Source: an uncultured Ruminiclostridium sp. (GTDB lineage: Bacteria; Bacillota; Clostridia; Oscillospirales; Ruminococcaceae). From it: a stretch of DNA of 64,000 nucleotides. Below the pieces are notes generated by a model. That model had not been told where the DNA came from. It made no database searches and saw nothing but the letters and a program-made list of their open reading frames with translations. The translations under genes were made by a program, and so were the position numbers. Shown one piece after another: positions 35,333-45,032 of this stretch. Position 1 is the stretch's first letter. Every line of letters starts with the position of its first letter. Location of the stretch: positions 62,001 to 126,000 of the forward strand of contig CANQXF010000001.1 in NCBI GenBank assembly GCA_947627695.1. Direction: 5' to 3'.

Positions 35333-35971
35333 TCATCTCCTTATCTTACTTTCTATCATACTTACAAGGTTATCTATTTTTTCTTTTTTCAACTTCATAC
35401 TTACCGTGTTTACAATAAGCCGAGCAGAAACGTCAGCCACATCTTCGTAAACCTCAAGCCCGTTTTCCTTTAAAGTAGTGCCCGTTTCCACAATATCAAC
35501 TATTCCGTCCGCCAATCCCAGAAGCGGAGCAAGCTCCACAGAGCCCTCTATCTTGACTATATCAACGTCCATTCCCTTGCTTTCAAAAAAAGCTCTTGCA
35601 ACATTGGTATATTTTGAGGCAACAGTTTTAACGTCATAACCTTTATAAAAATCGTATCCTTTTCTTCCAGCAAGGGCAAATTTGCATTTTCCGAATCCTA
35701 AATCAGCAATTTCAAAATATTTGCCGCCATGTTCCATTATTGTATCCTTGCCCACAACGCCTAAATCGCAAACTCCGTGTTCAACGTACGCTATAACATC
35801 AGCGGCTTTTGCAAGAACTACGTCAATGTTCTGACCATGAACGGGAAGAATAAGCTTTCTTCCCTTTTCTTTCAGTGCAGTAACGTCAAATCCGAGACTT
35901 TCAAAAAGATTTACCGTATCTTTTTCAAGCCGCCCTTTTGTTAAAGCAATTCTTAAATTACATTCACTCAT
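35333..35971 (-). CDS. hisG: ATP phosphoribosyltransferase, short form
   Basis: A 212-residue catalytic HisG, first step of the pathway. Length and the absence of a C-terminal ACT-like domain mark the short form, which needs HisZ. LTKGRLEKDT at the N-terminus and the PRPP loop DIVETGTTLKENGL are visible. hisZ is directly upstream, as expected. Confidence 0.96.
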   Translation of the reverse strand: MSECNLRIALTKGRLEKDTVNLFESLGFDVTALKEKGRKLILPVHGQNIDVVLAKAADVIAYVEHGVCDLGVVGKDTIMEHGGKYFEIADLGFGKCKFALAGRKGYDFYKGYDVKTVASKYTNVARAFFESKGMDVDIVKIEGSVELAPLLGLADGIVDIVETGTTLKENGLEVYEDVADVSARLIVNTVSMKLKKEKIDNLVSMIESKIRR

Positions 35972-35986
35972 ATAGCAACTCCGTTT

Positions 35987-37189
35987 TTACAGACTTATTT
36001 CTGTTTTTTCACCGTTTTTCCTGATGACTTCCACCTTGTCGATACCTTTTTTCAATGCATATTCTTTTGCTTCTTCCAAAGAACAATTTATAGAATATTC
36101 GGCGAATATTCCTTCATCATTCAGCTTTTTACAATATGCAAATCCCTGTTCCAAGGCATTTTCATCCGCATAAACCAATACTTCGGAATGTTTTGCCAAT
36201 TGAGTACCGTTATTTTTTAAAAATACGTTAGCCGCAGCATTTACATTTACTGCAAAGCCTGTTGCAGGAAGTGAAGAACCAAAATCACCGATAATGGTAT
36301 CATATCTGCCTCCCGAAAGCACAGCCATACCGTATCCGCTGATATAACCTCTGAAAATAATCCCTGTATAATAATTTGCTTTCTGAACCATACCGAGATC
36401 GACAGATACTTTATCCTTTACGCCTAAAGAGCAAAGAATATCATATACCTGCTTAAAATCATGCAGTAAATCAGCAGCCGAAGTTCCGCTGAATATTTCC
36501 TCAGCCTTTTCAAACACTTCTTTTCCTCCGAACAACGTCGGCAAGACTTCAAGTGCTTTTACTTCCTTTGAAACATTATATTTTGCAAGCGAAGAACGAA
36601 GCTCGGGATAATTTTTATTTTCTATGTACCCTCGTACTTCCTCAACTTCATCCTCATCATCAGTCACTGATAAAATAAGTACACGGAAAAAAGCGCTGTC
36701 ACCTATCTCAATTCTGTAATCGTCAACAGCGCAGGCTTTTAAAGCCTCCACAGCAAGGCTCAACACCTCAATATCAGCTCGTTTTGCGTCGCCGCCGATA
36801 ATTTCTATACCGCTTTGGGTTATTTCATCATCTCTTCCGCTGTTCTTTGGGTTTATCCTGAAAATATTCTGATTATAAAACAGCTTCATCGGAAATATTT
36901 CATCACGCAGACGAGTTGCCGCCAGTCTTGCAATAGGCATAGTTGAATCAGGGCGAAGAACCATTAGTCTGCCCTTTGCGTCAGACAGCTTGTACATACT
37001 TTCCTGCGGAAAGTATCTTGTTTTAAGCGTGAAAACATCGTAAAATTCAAGTCCAGGAGTAATGACCTCGGAGTATCCGTAGTTCTCAAACAAATGACGC
37101 AATTTTTCCTCAATAGTCCGTCTTGCGATACTTTCGTTGAATAAAAGGTCACGTGTCCCTTCCGGAGTGAGTAAATCGTTCTTTTTCAT
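35987..37189 (-). CDS. hisZ: HisZ regulatory subunit (HisRS paralogue)
   Basis: A 400-residue class II synthetase-like protein that activates short HisG and carries histidine feedback. PEGTRDLLF, an LRPDSTMPIAR motif 2 and GGRYDTIIGDF motif 3 resemble HisRS. The C-terminal anticodon domain is small and divergent (residues about 325-400), and it starts the his operon, which distinguishes HisZ from HisRS. The start follows AAAGAGCG weakly. Confidence 0.93.
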   Translation of the reverse strand: MKKNDLLTPEGTRDLLFNESIARRTIEEKLRHLFENYGYSEVITPGLEFYDVFTLKTRYFPQESMYKLSDAKGRLMVLRPDSTMPIARLAATRLRDEIFPMKLFYNQNIFRINPKNSGRDDEITQSGIEIIGGDAKRADIEVLSLAVEALKACAVDDYRIEIGDSAFFRVLILSVTDDEDEVEEVRGYIENKNYPELRSSLAKYNVSKEVKALEVLPTLFGGKEVFEKAEEIFSGTSAADLLHDFKQVYDILCSLGVKDKVSVDLGMVQKANYYTGIIFRGYISGYGMAVLSGGRYDTIIGDFGSSLPATGFAVNVNAAANVFLKNNGTQLAKHSEVLVYADENALEQGFAYCKKLNDEGIFAEYSINCSLEEAKEYALKKGIDKVEVIRKNGEKTEISL

Positions 37190-37207
37190 AAGTCGCTCTT
37201 TTCATTT

Positions 37208-37217
37208 CACTTTAGTG
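37208..37217. promoter_or_regulatory. Palindromic candidate operator before hisZ
   Basis: CACTTTAGTG is an inverted repeat (CACT-TT-AGTG) roughly 10-20 bases after the expected transcription start. It is a candidate repressor site; the regulator is unknown. Confidence 0.3.
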
Positions 37218-37232
37218 TAATGCTGTGATAAC

Positions 37233-37261
37233 ATAATACCACAATATTTTAATAAATTCAA
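37233..37261 (-). promoter_or_regulatory. SigA-type promoter of the his operon
   Basis: TTGAAT and TATTAT with 17 bases between on the minus strand, about 45 bases before hisZ. Confidence 0.6.
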
Positions 37262-37342
37262 GCTAAATAACAAATTTTGTAATGATATACAGCCTTTTTA
37301 AATAAAAAATTTATTTTTTTATTCAATAATAACAAGATTTTA

Positions 37343-40300
37343 TCAGAAAAGTGTCATTTGCGCAGTCTTATCCAAGCCCTCAAAAACATTCATTTCTTCG
37401 AGCTTGCTGATAACTGTTTTGCTCAGTCCGCTGCCTATCTGAATATCTTCAATGCTGACAAATGCTTGTCCGTCAATTGTCTCCTTCAGCTTCTTTGCAG
37501 CATTTTCTCCGCAGCCGTCTATCGCCATAAACGGAAGACGAAGATTTCCGTCTTCAATTACATATTTAGTGGCGTCGCTTTTTAAATAATTCACAGGCAA
37601 AAACTTTATTCCCCTGTCAAGCATTTCATATACAAGGAAGTACGCTTCAAGCGTATCCAATTCTTTATCTGTTGCTTCGGGATTTGACTGTATCTTCAGC
37701 ATACTGTCCTTTACAGCCTCTTTGCCTTGCAATACAGTTTTTACGTCAATATTTTCCGTATGCTTCGTAAGTACAGCGGCATAAAATTCCGAAGGATGAT
37801 GCACCTTAAACCAGCCAAGCTTTACTGCCGAAGTTACATAAGCCGCCGCGTGCGCCTTAGGGAACATATATTTTATCTTTTTACAGCTTTCAACATACCA
37901 ATCAGGAACGTTATTTTCTTTAAACGCATTATAAATGGTATCGTCAAACATCTTTTTTGCTTTGCCTTTTCTGGTATACTCCATTATTTTAAAGGCGAGG
38001 CTGGGCTCTACTCCTTTATGCATAAGATATACCATTATATTGTCACGGGTACCTATTACCTCCGAAATCGTACAAGTACCGTTGGCAATAAGATCCTTCG
38101 CATTTCCAACATACACGTCTGTACCGTGCGACAAGCCTGAAATCTGTAAAAGGTCAGAAAACAGCTTAGGCTTTGAATCTTTAAGCATCTGAATAGTAAA
38201 GGATGTACCAAATTCGGGAAGTCCGTATGTTCCAAGAGGAATAAGTGCAGGATCCTCTTCCTGCAAATTCAGCGCTTTAGTTGATACAAACAAGCTGAGT
38301 ACCGCAGGGTCTGTGGCAGGAACATCTCTGATTTTTATTCCCGTCATATCCTCAAGATGTTTATACAACGTCGGAACATCATGACCAAGCTCGTCCAGCT
38401 TTAAAATAGTATCATGCATTGCATTAAAATCAAAGTGCGTAGTGATAACGCCTTTTGATTTATCTTCGGCGGGGTGCTGCACAGGGGTAAAATCATAAAT
38501 CTCGTATCTGTCAGGGACAACTACCATGCCGCCGGGGTGCTGGGAGGTGGTACGCTTTACGCCTGTAAAGCCTAAAGCAAGGCGCATTGTTTCGGCAGTA
38601 TTCACCGACATATTATGCTCCTGCATATATTTTTTTACAAATCCAAAGGCGGTTTTCTCCTGTATAGCCGAAATAGTTCCCGCTTTAAACACATGATCCT
38701 GTCCGAAAAGCTCTTCCGTGTATCTATGTGATTGAGTCTGATATTCGCCGCTAAAATTCAAATCTATATCAGGGGCTTTATCCCCCTTAAATCCAAGGAA
38801 GGTTTCAAAAGGAATATCATGTCCATCACGTTCCATAGGTATACCGCAATTCGGGCAGTTCTTTTCAGGCAAGTCGTATCCGGACTGTACCGAACCGTCA
38901 CGAATAAACTCGCTATGCTTGCACTTTTTGCATCTGTAATGCGGAGGAAGAGGATTGACCTCTGAAATTCCCGCCATTGTGGCAACGAACGACGAGCCAA
39001 CAGAACCTCTTGAGCCTACCTCATAGCCGCATTCGTTTGATTTATGTACCAGCTTCTGAGCAATGATATACAAAACGGAATATCCGTATTTGATGATCGC
39101 ATTAAGCTCCTTACTCAAGCGCTGTTCAACTACCTCTGGCAACTCTTCGCCAAACAATTCATGCGCCTTTGCCCAGCACATATCCTGAAGCTCCTGCTCT
39201 GCGCCTTCGATATAAGGAGTATACGTTCCGTTTGGAATGGGATTTATGTCGTCTATCATATCGGCAATGCGGTTCGGATTGGTGACTACTACCTCAAACG
39301 CTTTTTCTTCGCCTAAATATGAAAATTCCTCCAACATCTCATCAGTAGTGCGAAAATAAAGCGGTGCCTGAAAATCTGCATCGGCGTATTCTTGTCCTGC
39401 CTGGAGGATTTTTCTGAAAACAGCGTCGTCTTTTCTCATAAAATGCACATCGCAAGTCGCAACAACAGGCTTTCCCAATTTTTCACCAATAGATACTATC
39501 TTCTTGTTATATTCTTTGAGAATATCCTCAGATGATACCTTTCCTTCTCTTATCAAAAAGTTATTGTTGGCTGTCGGCTGAATTTCAAGATAATCGTAGA
39601 AAGAAGCTATTTTTTCTATGCTTTCATCGGGCTTACCGTTCAGTATAGCCCTGTAAAGCTCACCCGCCTCGCAAGCGCTGCCTATGATCAGACCTTCACG
39701 ATAATTCCTCAGTTCTGACAAGGGTATACGGGGCTTACCCGAAAAATAATCAATATTGGAAAATGAAATGAGCTTGTACAGATTTTTAAGTCCTGTATTG
39801 TTTTTTACAAGAATTATCTGGTGATATGTAGGCATTTTCTTAACGTCTGTATTGCCCAATGCGTTGTTTAAATCGCCTAATTTTTCTATTGCTCTTCCCT
39901 TTGACGAAAGCTCTATCAACTTGACAAATATTTTTGCAAGCATAGCTGCGTCATCTTTCGCTCTGTGGTGGTTAAAATTATCAAATCCGAACTCTTTAGC
40001 CATATCATCAAGAGTGTGCTTTTTCTTGTTAGGAACAGCAGCTCTGCATAATTTTAACGAATCAATATACGAAAAATTGAAATTCAAGCCGTTTCTTTCG
40101 CAAGCCAGACGAACAAACGACGTATCAAAGTCCGCATTGTGAGCAATAAGAGGCGCATCGCCGCAAAACTCCAGAAATCTTGCCACTGCTTCAGCTTCTT
40201 TTGGAGCGCCTGATACCATATCATCAGTTATTCCGGTCAGTTTGGAAATGTTTTCGGGAATAGGTTTTTGCGGGTCAACAAAAGTGCTGAATTCTTCAGC

Positions 40301-41749
40301 AACTTCCATATTGCGCAATTTTACAGCGCCTATTTCAATTATCCTGTCTGTTTCACGGGATAATCCTGTGGTTTCGATATCAAAAATAATTATATCATCA
40401 TTTATAGAATGGTTTGTGCATCCTTCGACCAGCAAATTGCCGTCGTTGACAAAATAAGCCTCAACACCGTATAAAATTTTGAATTTAGTATCGTGATCCT
40501 TTGCCCTTATATCATTTAACGTACTCATTGCCTCAGGAAATGCCTGTACGTTTCCATGGTCGGTGATAGCGACAGCTTTGTGTCCCCACTTATATGCAAG
40601 CCTTACCAGATCTTCTGCCGGAGTTATCGCATCAAGGTCGGACATATAGGTGTGCATATGCAGCTCCACCCTTTTTTCTGCCGCCTCGTCCATTTTCTCT
40701 ATTCTTTTTACCCGCATAATGGACTTTGGATCTATGTATATAAACTTAGCAAAGGTATCAAACTTTACGTCTCCGTTTACAAGCAGAGTAGTTCCCTTTT
40801 TTACAAAATCATAATCGCCTATTTTATCGCTTGGAGTAAAAAAGCGAAGTATTTGAGAATTGGAATAATCAGAAAAATAGGCGGTAAGAATTGTAAATTC
40901 TCCGTTTTTTACCGCTTTTTCCTCCACATTAAAAATATCGCCGCATAACGTTACGTTGTGTCCCTCTTCAAGTGTTTCTTTCATTGATATAGGAGGATCG
41001 TTTATCGGTTTTCCCGCTATCAGTTCAGCCTCTTTTTCAAAATTCAGGCTGTCAAACAAAAGCGGCATTTTTTGCGGTTCTGCGTGTATTTGCAGGCCTC
41101 TTTGCCTTTTTGGAGGCTGTCCGTTAGAGTTATAAAATTTATTATATCCTTTGTTATATTCAAAGTTTTGCTTTTCGGGAGGCGGAAGAGTGGGAATAAA
41201 CGCCTCCGGTGGGGGTGGAGGGAGAGACGGGTCATCTGTTTCAAACTTTTCATCTCTATCAGGAATATCAACAGATGTCACACCGTCAAATTTGATTTTT
41301 ATTTCAACTCCAAAAAAGCCTTTAACATATTTTTCTATTTCCCTGTCAATATGCCCTTCTGTGAGAATATCTATCCCACCGTTTTGCAGAGTAATCTCAT
41401 ATATTCCGTCGCCGTCCGATATCTCAATATCTTTGAGATATCCGTTTATCTTCCCTGCGAAATACGGCTTTGCGTGCATAAGCTCTATTACATGCGTTAT
41501 TTTATCAGCGGAAAAAAGAGCAGAGGGATATTTCGGATATATCTCAACCGAATTTATGCGTAATTTTCCCTTGATCTGGTCAGCCGCCTTTAAAATCTCC
41601 TCGGACTCCGGTATATCGTCCATTGCTATATTCAATAAAAGGACCTTTGTGATACTGTGATATATCATAGACAGAACTTCACCGTTTCCGACGAGTCCTT
41701 TAAATTCAATATTATCAAATAATTCACACAGTTTTTTTGACTTATTCAT
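37343..41749 (-). CDS. polC: DNA polymerase III alpha subunit, PolC type
   Basis: A 1468-residue Gram-positive replicative polymerase. In order: N-terminal domain and OB fold (about 250-350), split PHP domain (ELHMHTYMSD at about 365, AITDHGN), an inserted proofreading exonuclease (FDIETTGLSRETDRIIEIGA, later HRAKDDAAM), a CKKC...CPNC zinc site, palm with PDIDLNFSGEYQ, then helical domains. The C-terminus QMTLF is a sliding-clamp-binding peptide. It overlaps ispG by 4 bases and ends the long operon. Confidence 0.97.
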   Translation of the reverse strand: MNKSKKLCELFDNIEFKGLVGNGEVLSMIYHSITKVLLLNIAMDDIPESEEILKAADQIKGKLRINSVEIYPKYPSALFSADKITHVIELMHAKPYFAGKINGYLKDIEISDGDGIYEITLQNGGIDILTEGHIDREIEKYVKGFFGVEIKIKFDGVTSVDIPDRDEKFETDDPSLPPPPPEAFIPTLPPPEKQNFEYNKGYNKFYNSNGQPPKRQRGLQIHAEPQKMPLLFDSLNFEKEAELIAGKPINDPPISMKETLEEGHNVTLCGDIFNVEEKAVKNGEFTILTAYFSDYSNSQILRFFTPSDKIGDYDFVKKGTTLLVNGDVKFDTFAKFIYIDPKSIMRVKRIEKMDEAAEKRVELHMHTYMSDLDAITPAEDLVRLAYKWGHKAVAITDHGNVQAFPEAMSTLNDIRAKDHDTKFKILYGVEAYFVNDGNLLVEGCTNHSINDDIIIFDIETTGLSRETDRIIEIGAVKLRNMEVAEEFSTFVDPQKPIPENISKLTGITDDMVSGAPKEAEAVARFLEFCGDAPLIAHNADFDTSFVRLACERNGLNFNFSYIDSLKLCRAAVPNKKKHTLDDMAKEFGFDNFNHHRAKDDAAMLAKIFVKLIELSSKGRAIEKLGDLNNALGNTDVKKMPTYHQIILVKNNTGLKNLYKLISFSNIDYFSGKPRIPLSELRNYREGLIIGSACEAGELYRAILNGKPDESIEKIASFYDYLEIQPTANNNFLIREGKVSSEDILKEYNKKIVSIGEKLGKPVVATCDVHFMRKDDAVFRKILQAGQEYADADFQAPLYFRTTDEMLEEFSYLGEEKAFEVVVTNPNRIADMIDDINPIPNGTYTPYIEGAEQELQDMCWAKAHELFGEELPEVVEQRLSKELNAIIKYGYSVLYIIAQKLVHKSNECGYEVGSRGSVGSSFVATMAGISEVNPLPPHYRCKKCKHSEFIRDGSVQSGYDLPEKNCPNCGIPMERDGHDIPFETFLGFKGDKAPDIDLNFSGEYQTQSHRYTEELFGQDHVFKAGTISAIQEKTAFGFVKKYMQEHNMSVNTAETMRLALGFTGVKRTTSQHPGGMVVVPDRYEIYDFTPVQHPAEDKSKGVITTHFDFNAMHDTILKLDELGHDVPTLYKHLEDMTGIKIRDVPATDPAVLSLFVSTKALNLQEEDPALIPLGTYGLPEFGTSFTIQMLKDSKPKLFSDLLQISGLSHGTDVYVGNAKDLIANGTCTISEVIGTRDNIMVYLMHKGVEPSLAFKIMEYTRKGKAKKMFDDTIYNAFKENNVPDWYVESCKKIKYMFPKAHAAAYVTSAVKLGWFKVHHPSEFYAAVLTKHTENIDVKTVLQGKEAVKDSMLKIQSNPEATDKELDTLEAYFLVYEMLDRGIKFLPVNYLKSDATKYVIEDGNLRLPFMAIDGCGENAAKKLKETIDGQAFVSIEDIQIGSGLSKTVISKLEEMNVFEGLDKTAQMTLF

Positions 41750-42780
41750 AATTTTTCAATTTCCTCCAAAAGAACATTCAGCAAATTCTCTTCTTTCACT
41801 TTTCGTATTATTTCGCCTTTTTTAAAAAGCAGCCCCTCGCCTTTGCCGCCTGCAATTCCGATATCGGCTTCTTTTGCTTCTCCAGGTCCGTTTACAGCGC
41901 AACCCATTACTGCAACCTTTATATTTTTATGTATATTTTCAGTTGCCTTTTCGACTTGGTGAGCAAGCGAAATAAGGTCTATCTGTGTTCTGCCGCAGGT
42001 AGGGCACGATACTATTTCAACAGAATTTTTTCCTTTACCTACCGCTGTAAGAATATCTTTTGCAGCTTTTACTTCTTCAACAGGGTCTTCGGTAAGAGAA
42101 ACACGAATAGTATCCCCTATCCCGTCGCAAAGCAGTGACCCTATTCCAACTGAGGATTTAATAATTCCCATGCGTTTTGTTCCTGCTTCGGTAACGCCCA
42201 GATGCAAAGGATATGGGCATATATTGTGTATTTTACGGTAGGATTCTATCATAACAGGAACGGATGACGCTTTAATTGAGATAACTATATCATTAAAATC
42301 AAGTTCTTCCAATATCTGCACATGCCTGAGCGCACTTTCAACAAGGGCATCTGAACAGGGTAAACCGTATTTTTTCAGTATATCCTTTTCAACCGACCCC
42401 GAATTAACGCCTATTCTTATAGGGACGTTATGCTGTCTGCAAGCATCTGCTACTTTTTTTACATTATCTTTTGAGCCGATATTTCCCGGATTTATCCTCA
42501 GCTTGTCTACTCCTGCCTCAACACATTCTATTGCAATTTTATAATCAAAGTGTATATCAGCTACAACTGGTACAGATATAGCAGATTTAAGTGCAGGGAT
42601 TAGTCTCACGTCATCTTTTGACGGAACAGACAGTCTAATTATCTCACAGCCCACTTTTTCCAATCGTTTTGCCTGCTCAACATTTCCGTTTACATCGTTT
42701 GACGGAACATTCAGCATAGATTGAATATATATATTTCCGTCGCCTAAAAGGATATTACCGACTTTTACTATCTTTTTCAA
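41746..42780 (-). CDS. ispG: 4-hydroxy-3-methylbut-2-enyl diphosphate synthase
   Basis: A 344-residue [4Fe-4S] enzyme of the MEP isoprenoid pathway. The barrel begins with SMLNVPSNDV, and LRINPGNIG marks the substrate loop. Cluster ligands are SCPTCGRT and GCAVNGPGEAKEAD. Two bases separate it from the site-2 protease gene; dxr, two genes upstream, serves the same pathway. Confidence 0.97.
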   Translation of the reverse strand: MKKIVKVGNILLGDGNIYIQSMLNVPSNDVNGNVEQAKRLEKVGCEIIRLSVPSKDDVRLIPALKSAISVPVVADIHFDYKIAIECVEAGVDKLRINPGNIGSKDNVKKVADACRQHNVPIRIGVNSGSVEKDILKKYGLPCSDALVESALRHVQILEELDFNDIVISIKASSVPVMIESYRKIHNICPYPLHLGVTEAGTKRMGIIKSSVGIGSLLCDGIGDTIRVSLTEDPVEEVKAAKDILTAVGKGKNSVEIVSCPTCGRTQIDLISLAHQVEKATENIHKNIKVAVMGCAVNGPGEAKEADIGIAGGKGEGLLFKKGEIIRKVKEENLLNVLLEEIEKL

Positions 42781-42782
42781 AA

Positions 42783-43844
42783 TTATCCCCCGCTAAAAAG
42801 CTTAACTATATCGTTAAAGGTTACTACAAGCATCAATATCATCAGCGCTGCAAATCCAATAAAATGCACCATTCCTTCATATTCAGGCTTCATCGGTTTG
42901 CGTCTTACAAGCTCTATCAAAAGGAAGATTATTCTGCTTCCGTCAAGAGCAGGTATCGGCAAAAGATTGAAAATTCCGAGATTTATTGTAATGAGCGCTA
43001 TCATTGACAACAGGTTTGTAAAGTTTATCCTCATATCGGCGCTTGAGGTTGCAGTCTGAGTTATGGCGGAAACCACGCCTACCGGTCCTGACAATTCGTT
43101 AAGCCCATAAGTTCCGCTGATAAGGTCAATAAGCGATATCCAAACGAGCCGTCCATAAGTAGCCGCCTCTTTAAAAGAATATACAAATACATTTCCAAAA
43201 TCAAGCTTGTGAGCAATAACGTAAAAGTCAAGGACAACGCTTGTAGTTCCGTCATCGGCTTTTGCAACAGCAAATTGAACGTTGTCAATTGGAACAATTT
43301 CACCGTTGCGCTTTACCTTGAAATCATAGGTCATATATTCCATATCAGGTGTCGCCTTTGAAGCGCTGTTTTGCAGTGCATATGAAATATCCATTGAGCT
43401 CCACACTGAAAGACCGTTTACCTCTACAATCTCGTCGCCTGCTTGCAGATATTGGCTTGAAACGGGCTCATCGCCTCTGAAACCGCCTATCTCAGACGTA
43501 ACCACTCTGCCGCTTACAATTATTGCAATAGCGCAAACTATAACGCCCAGCACCAGATTCATAAACGGTCCTGCAGCAAGAACGATTATCCTCTGCCAGA
43601 CAGGCTTATTTCTGAAGCTTCTGGGATCATCACTTTCCTCATCTTCGCCAAGCTGTACAGAACCGCCCAAAGGTAGCAGCTTTACAGTATAAAGAGTTTC
43701 TTTTCCCTGCTTTTTAAAAATGCGTGGACCCATACCCAGGGAAAATTCGCTCACCTTCATTCCACAGGCTTTTGCCGCAAAAAAATGTCCCATTTCGTGT
43801 ATTATGATAATTACACAAAATGCAAGGATCGCCAGGATTATCAT
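42783..43844 (-). CDS. rseP: Site-2 membrane metalloprotease RseP/RasP
   Basis: A 353-residue M50 intramembrane protease. HEMGH (residues 16-20) is the zinc site in the first helix; NLLPIPALDGSR is the second active-site motif. A PDZ domain (about 120-190) lies between. It cleaves anti-sigma factors or remnant signal peptides in relatives. Position between dxr and ispG is the conserved Firmicutes order. Confidence 0.95.
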   Translation of the reverse strand: MIILAILAFCVIIIIHEMGHFFAAKACGMKVSEFSLGMGPRIFKKQGKETLYTVKLLPLGGSVQLGEDEESDDPRSFRNKPVWQRIIVLAAGPFMNLVLGVIVCAIAIIVSGRVVTSEIGGFRGDEPVSSQYLQAGDEIVEVNGLSVWSSMDISYALQNSASKATPDMEYMTYDFKVKRNGEIVPIDNVQFAVAKADDGTTSVVLDFYVIAHKLDFGNVFVYSFKEAATYGRLVWISLIDLISGTYGLNELSGPVGVVSAITQTATSSADMRINFTNLLSMIALITINLGIFNLLPIPALDGSRIIFLLIELVRRKPMKPEYEGMVHFIGFAALMILMLVVTFNDIVKLFSGG

Positions 43845-43855
43845 ATTGCCTCCGT

Positions 43856-44992
43856 TTAATCAATCAGCTTTATCTGTTCTTTTACCTCTCTTTGAGTTTC
43901 CATTATAATTTTTGGAGTAAGCTCCTTTTTATACTCTGTTTTTTCCATTATTTTTCCAATTATTTCAGGAATTTGGTAAAATTTTATTCTGTCATTCAAA
44001 AACATATCCACTGCCGCTTCGTTTGCACAATTCATTATGCACGGCATATTACCGCCCTTTTTTATAGCGGATCTTGCAAGTCCTATGCAAGAAAAAACAT
44101 TTTCGTCAGGCTTTTCAAAAGTTAACGTACCAATATCGGTAAGGGAAAGAGGCTTTGCGCTTGAAGAAAATCTTTGGGGAAACGTGAGCGCAAACTGTAT
44201 AGGTATTCTCATATCCGGAACACCCATCTGACCGATAACTGCTCCGTCCTCAAACTCTACTGCCGAATGAAGAATGCTTTGCGGGTGTACTACTATTTCA
44301 ATTTGTTCAGGAGAAACATTAAAAAGCCAGACCGCCTCTATCAGTTCAAGCCCCTTATTCATCATAGTAGCACTGTCTATGGTTATTTTTGCTCCCATGC
44401 TCCAATTTGGGTGTTTTAGTGCCTGCTCCTTTGTAACTGTTTTTAGCTGCTCAGCATTATAACCTCTGAATGGTCCGCCTGATGCGGTAAGAATGATTTT
44501 TTTCGGTTTATTGGGTCTTCCTGCAAGCAAAGACTGAAAAATCGCCGAATGTTCGCTGTCTATCGGAAAAATATCTACATTTTTCTCTTTTGCAAGATGT
44601 GTTATGATTTCTCCACCCACGACCAAGGTCTCCTTATTGGCAAGCGCAACGTCGTTATGTGCATTTACAGCGCATAACGTGGGCATAAAGCCTGCCATAC
44701 CCACAATGGCATTTACGACCTTGTCACACGACAAAGAAGAAATTTCACCAAGCCCGCTTTCACCGCATAAAATTTTTATATTTGTATCATTCAGCAAGAG
44801 CTTTATTTCTGAAAATTTATTCTCATCGGCAATGCATACATATTCGGGAGAAAACTTTCTTGCCTGCTCAACGAGAGTTTTCACGTTTCTGTTGGCGGAC
44901 AACGCCTTTATTTTTATATTATGCAGCAGAGCCACTTCCAATGTCTGAACGCCAATTGAACCGGTAGAGCCGAGAAGTACGATTTCCTTCAT
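43856..44992 (-). CDS. dxr: 1-deoxy-D-xylulose 5-phosphate reductoisomerase
   Basis: A 378-residue NADPH enzyme, second step of the MEP pathway. LLGSTGSIGVQTLE binds NADPH; DSEHSAIFQSL, ASGGPFRG and ATMMNKGLELIEA form the metal/substrate site. I start at ATG 44992, the family N-terminus, but AGGAGG is 36 bases away, with an 8-bp hairpin (about 45003-45025) between. A TTG at 45007 would follow that hairpin directly. Confidence 0.95.
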   Translation of the reverse strand: MKEIVLLGSTGSIGVQTLEVALLHNIKIKALSANRNVKTLVEQARKFSPEYVCIADENKFSEIKLLLNDTNIKILCGESGLGEISSLSCDKVVNAIVGMAGFMPTLCAVNAHNDVALANKETLVVGGEIITHLAKEKNVDIFPIDSEHSAIFQSLLAGRPNKPKKIILTASGGPFRGYNAEQLKTVTKEQALKHPNWSMGAKITIDSATMMNKGLELIEAVWLFNVSPEQIEIVVHPQSILHSAVEFEDGAVIGQMGVPDMRIPIQFALTFPQRFSSSAKPLSLTDIGTLTFEKPDENVFSCIGLARSAIKKGGNMPCIMNCANEAAVDMFLNDRIKFYQIPEIIGKIMEKTEYKKELTPKIIMETQREVKEQIKLID

Positions 44993-45032
44993 AATTAAAT
45001 AAAACAATGCCGAATTTAATCGGCATTTCCTC

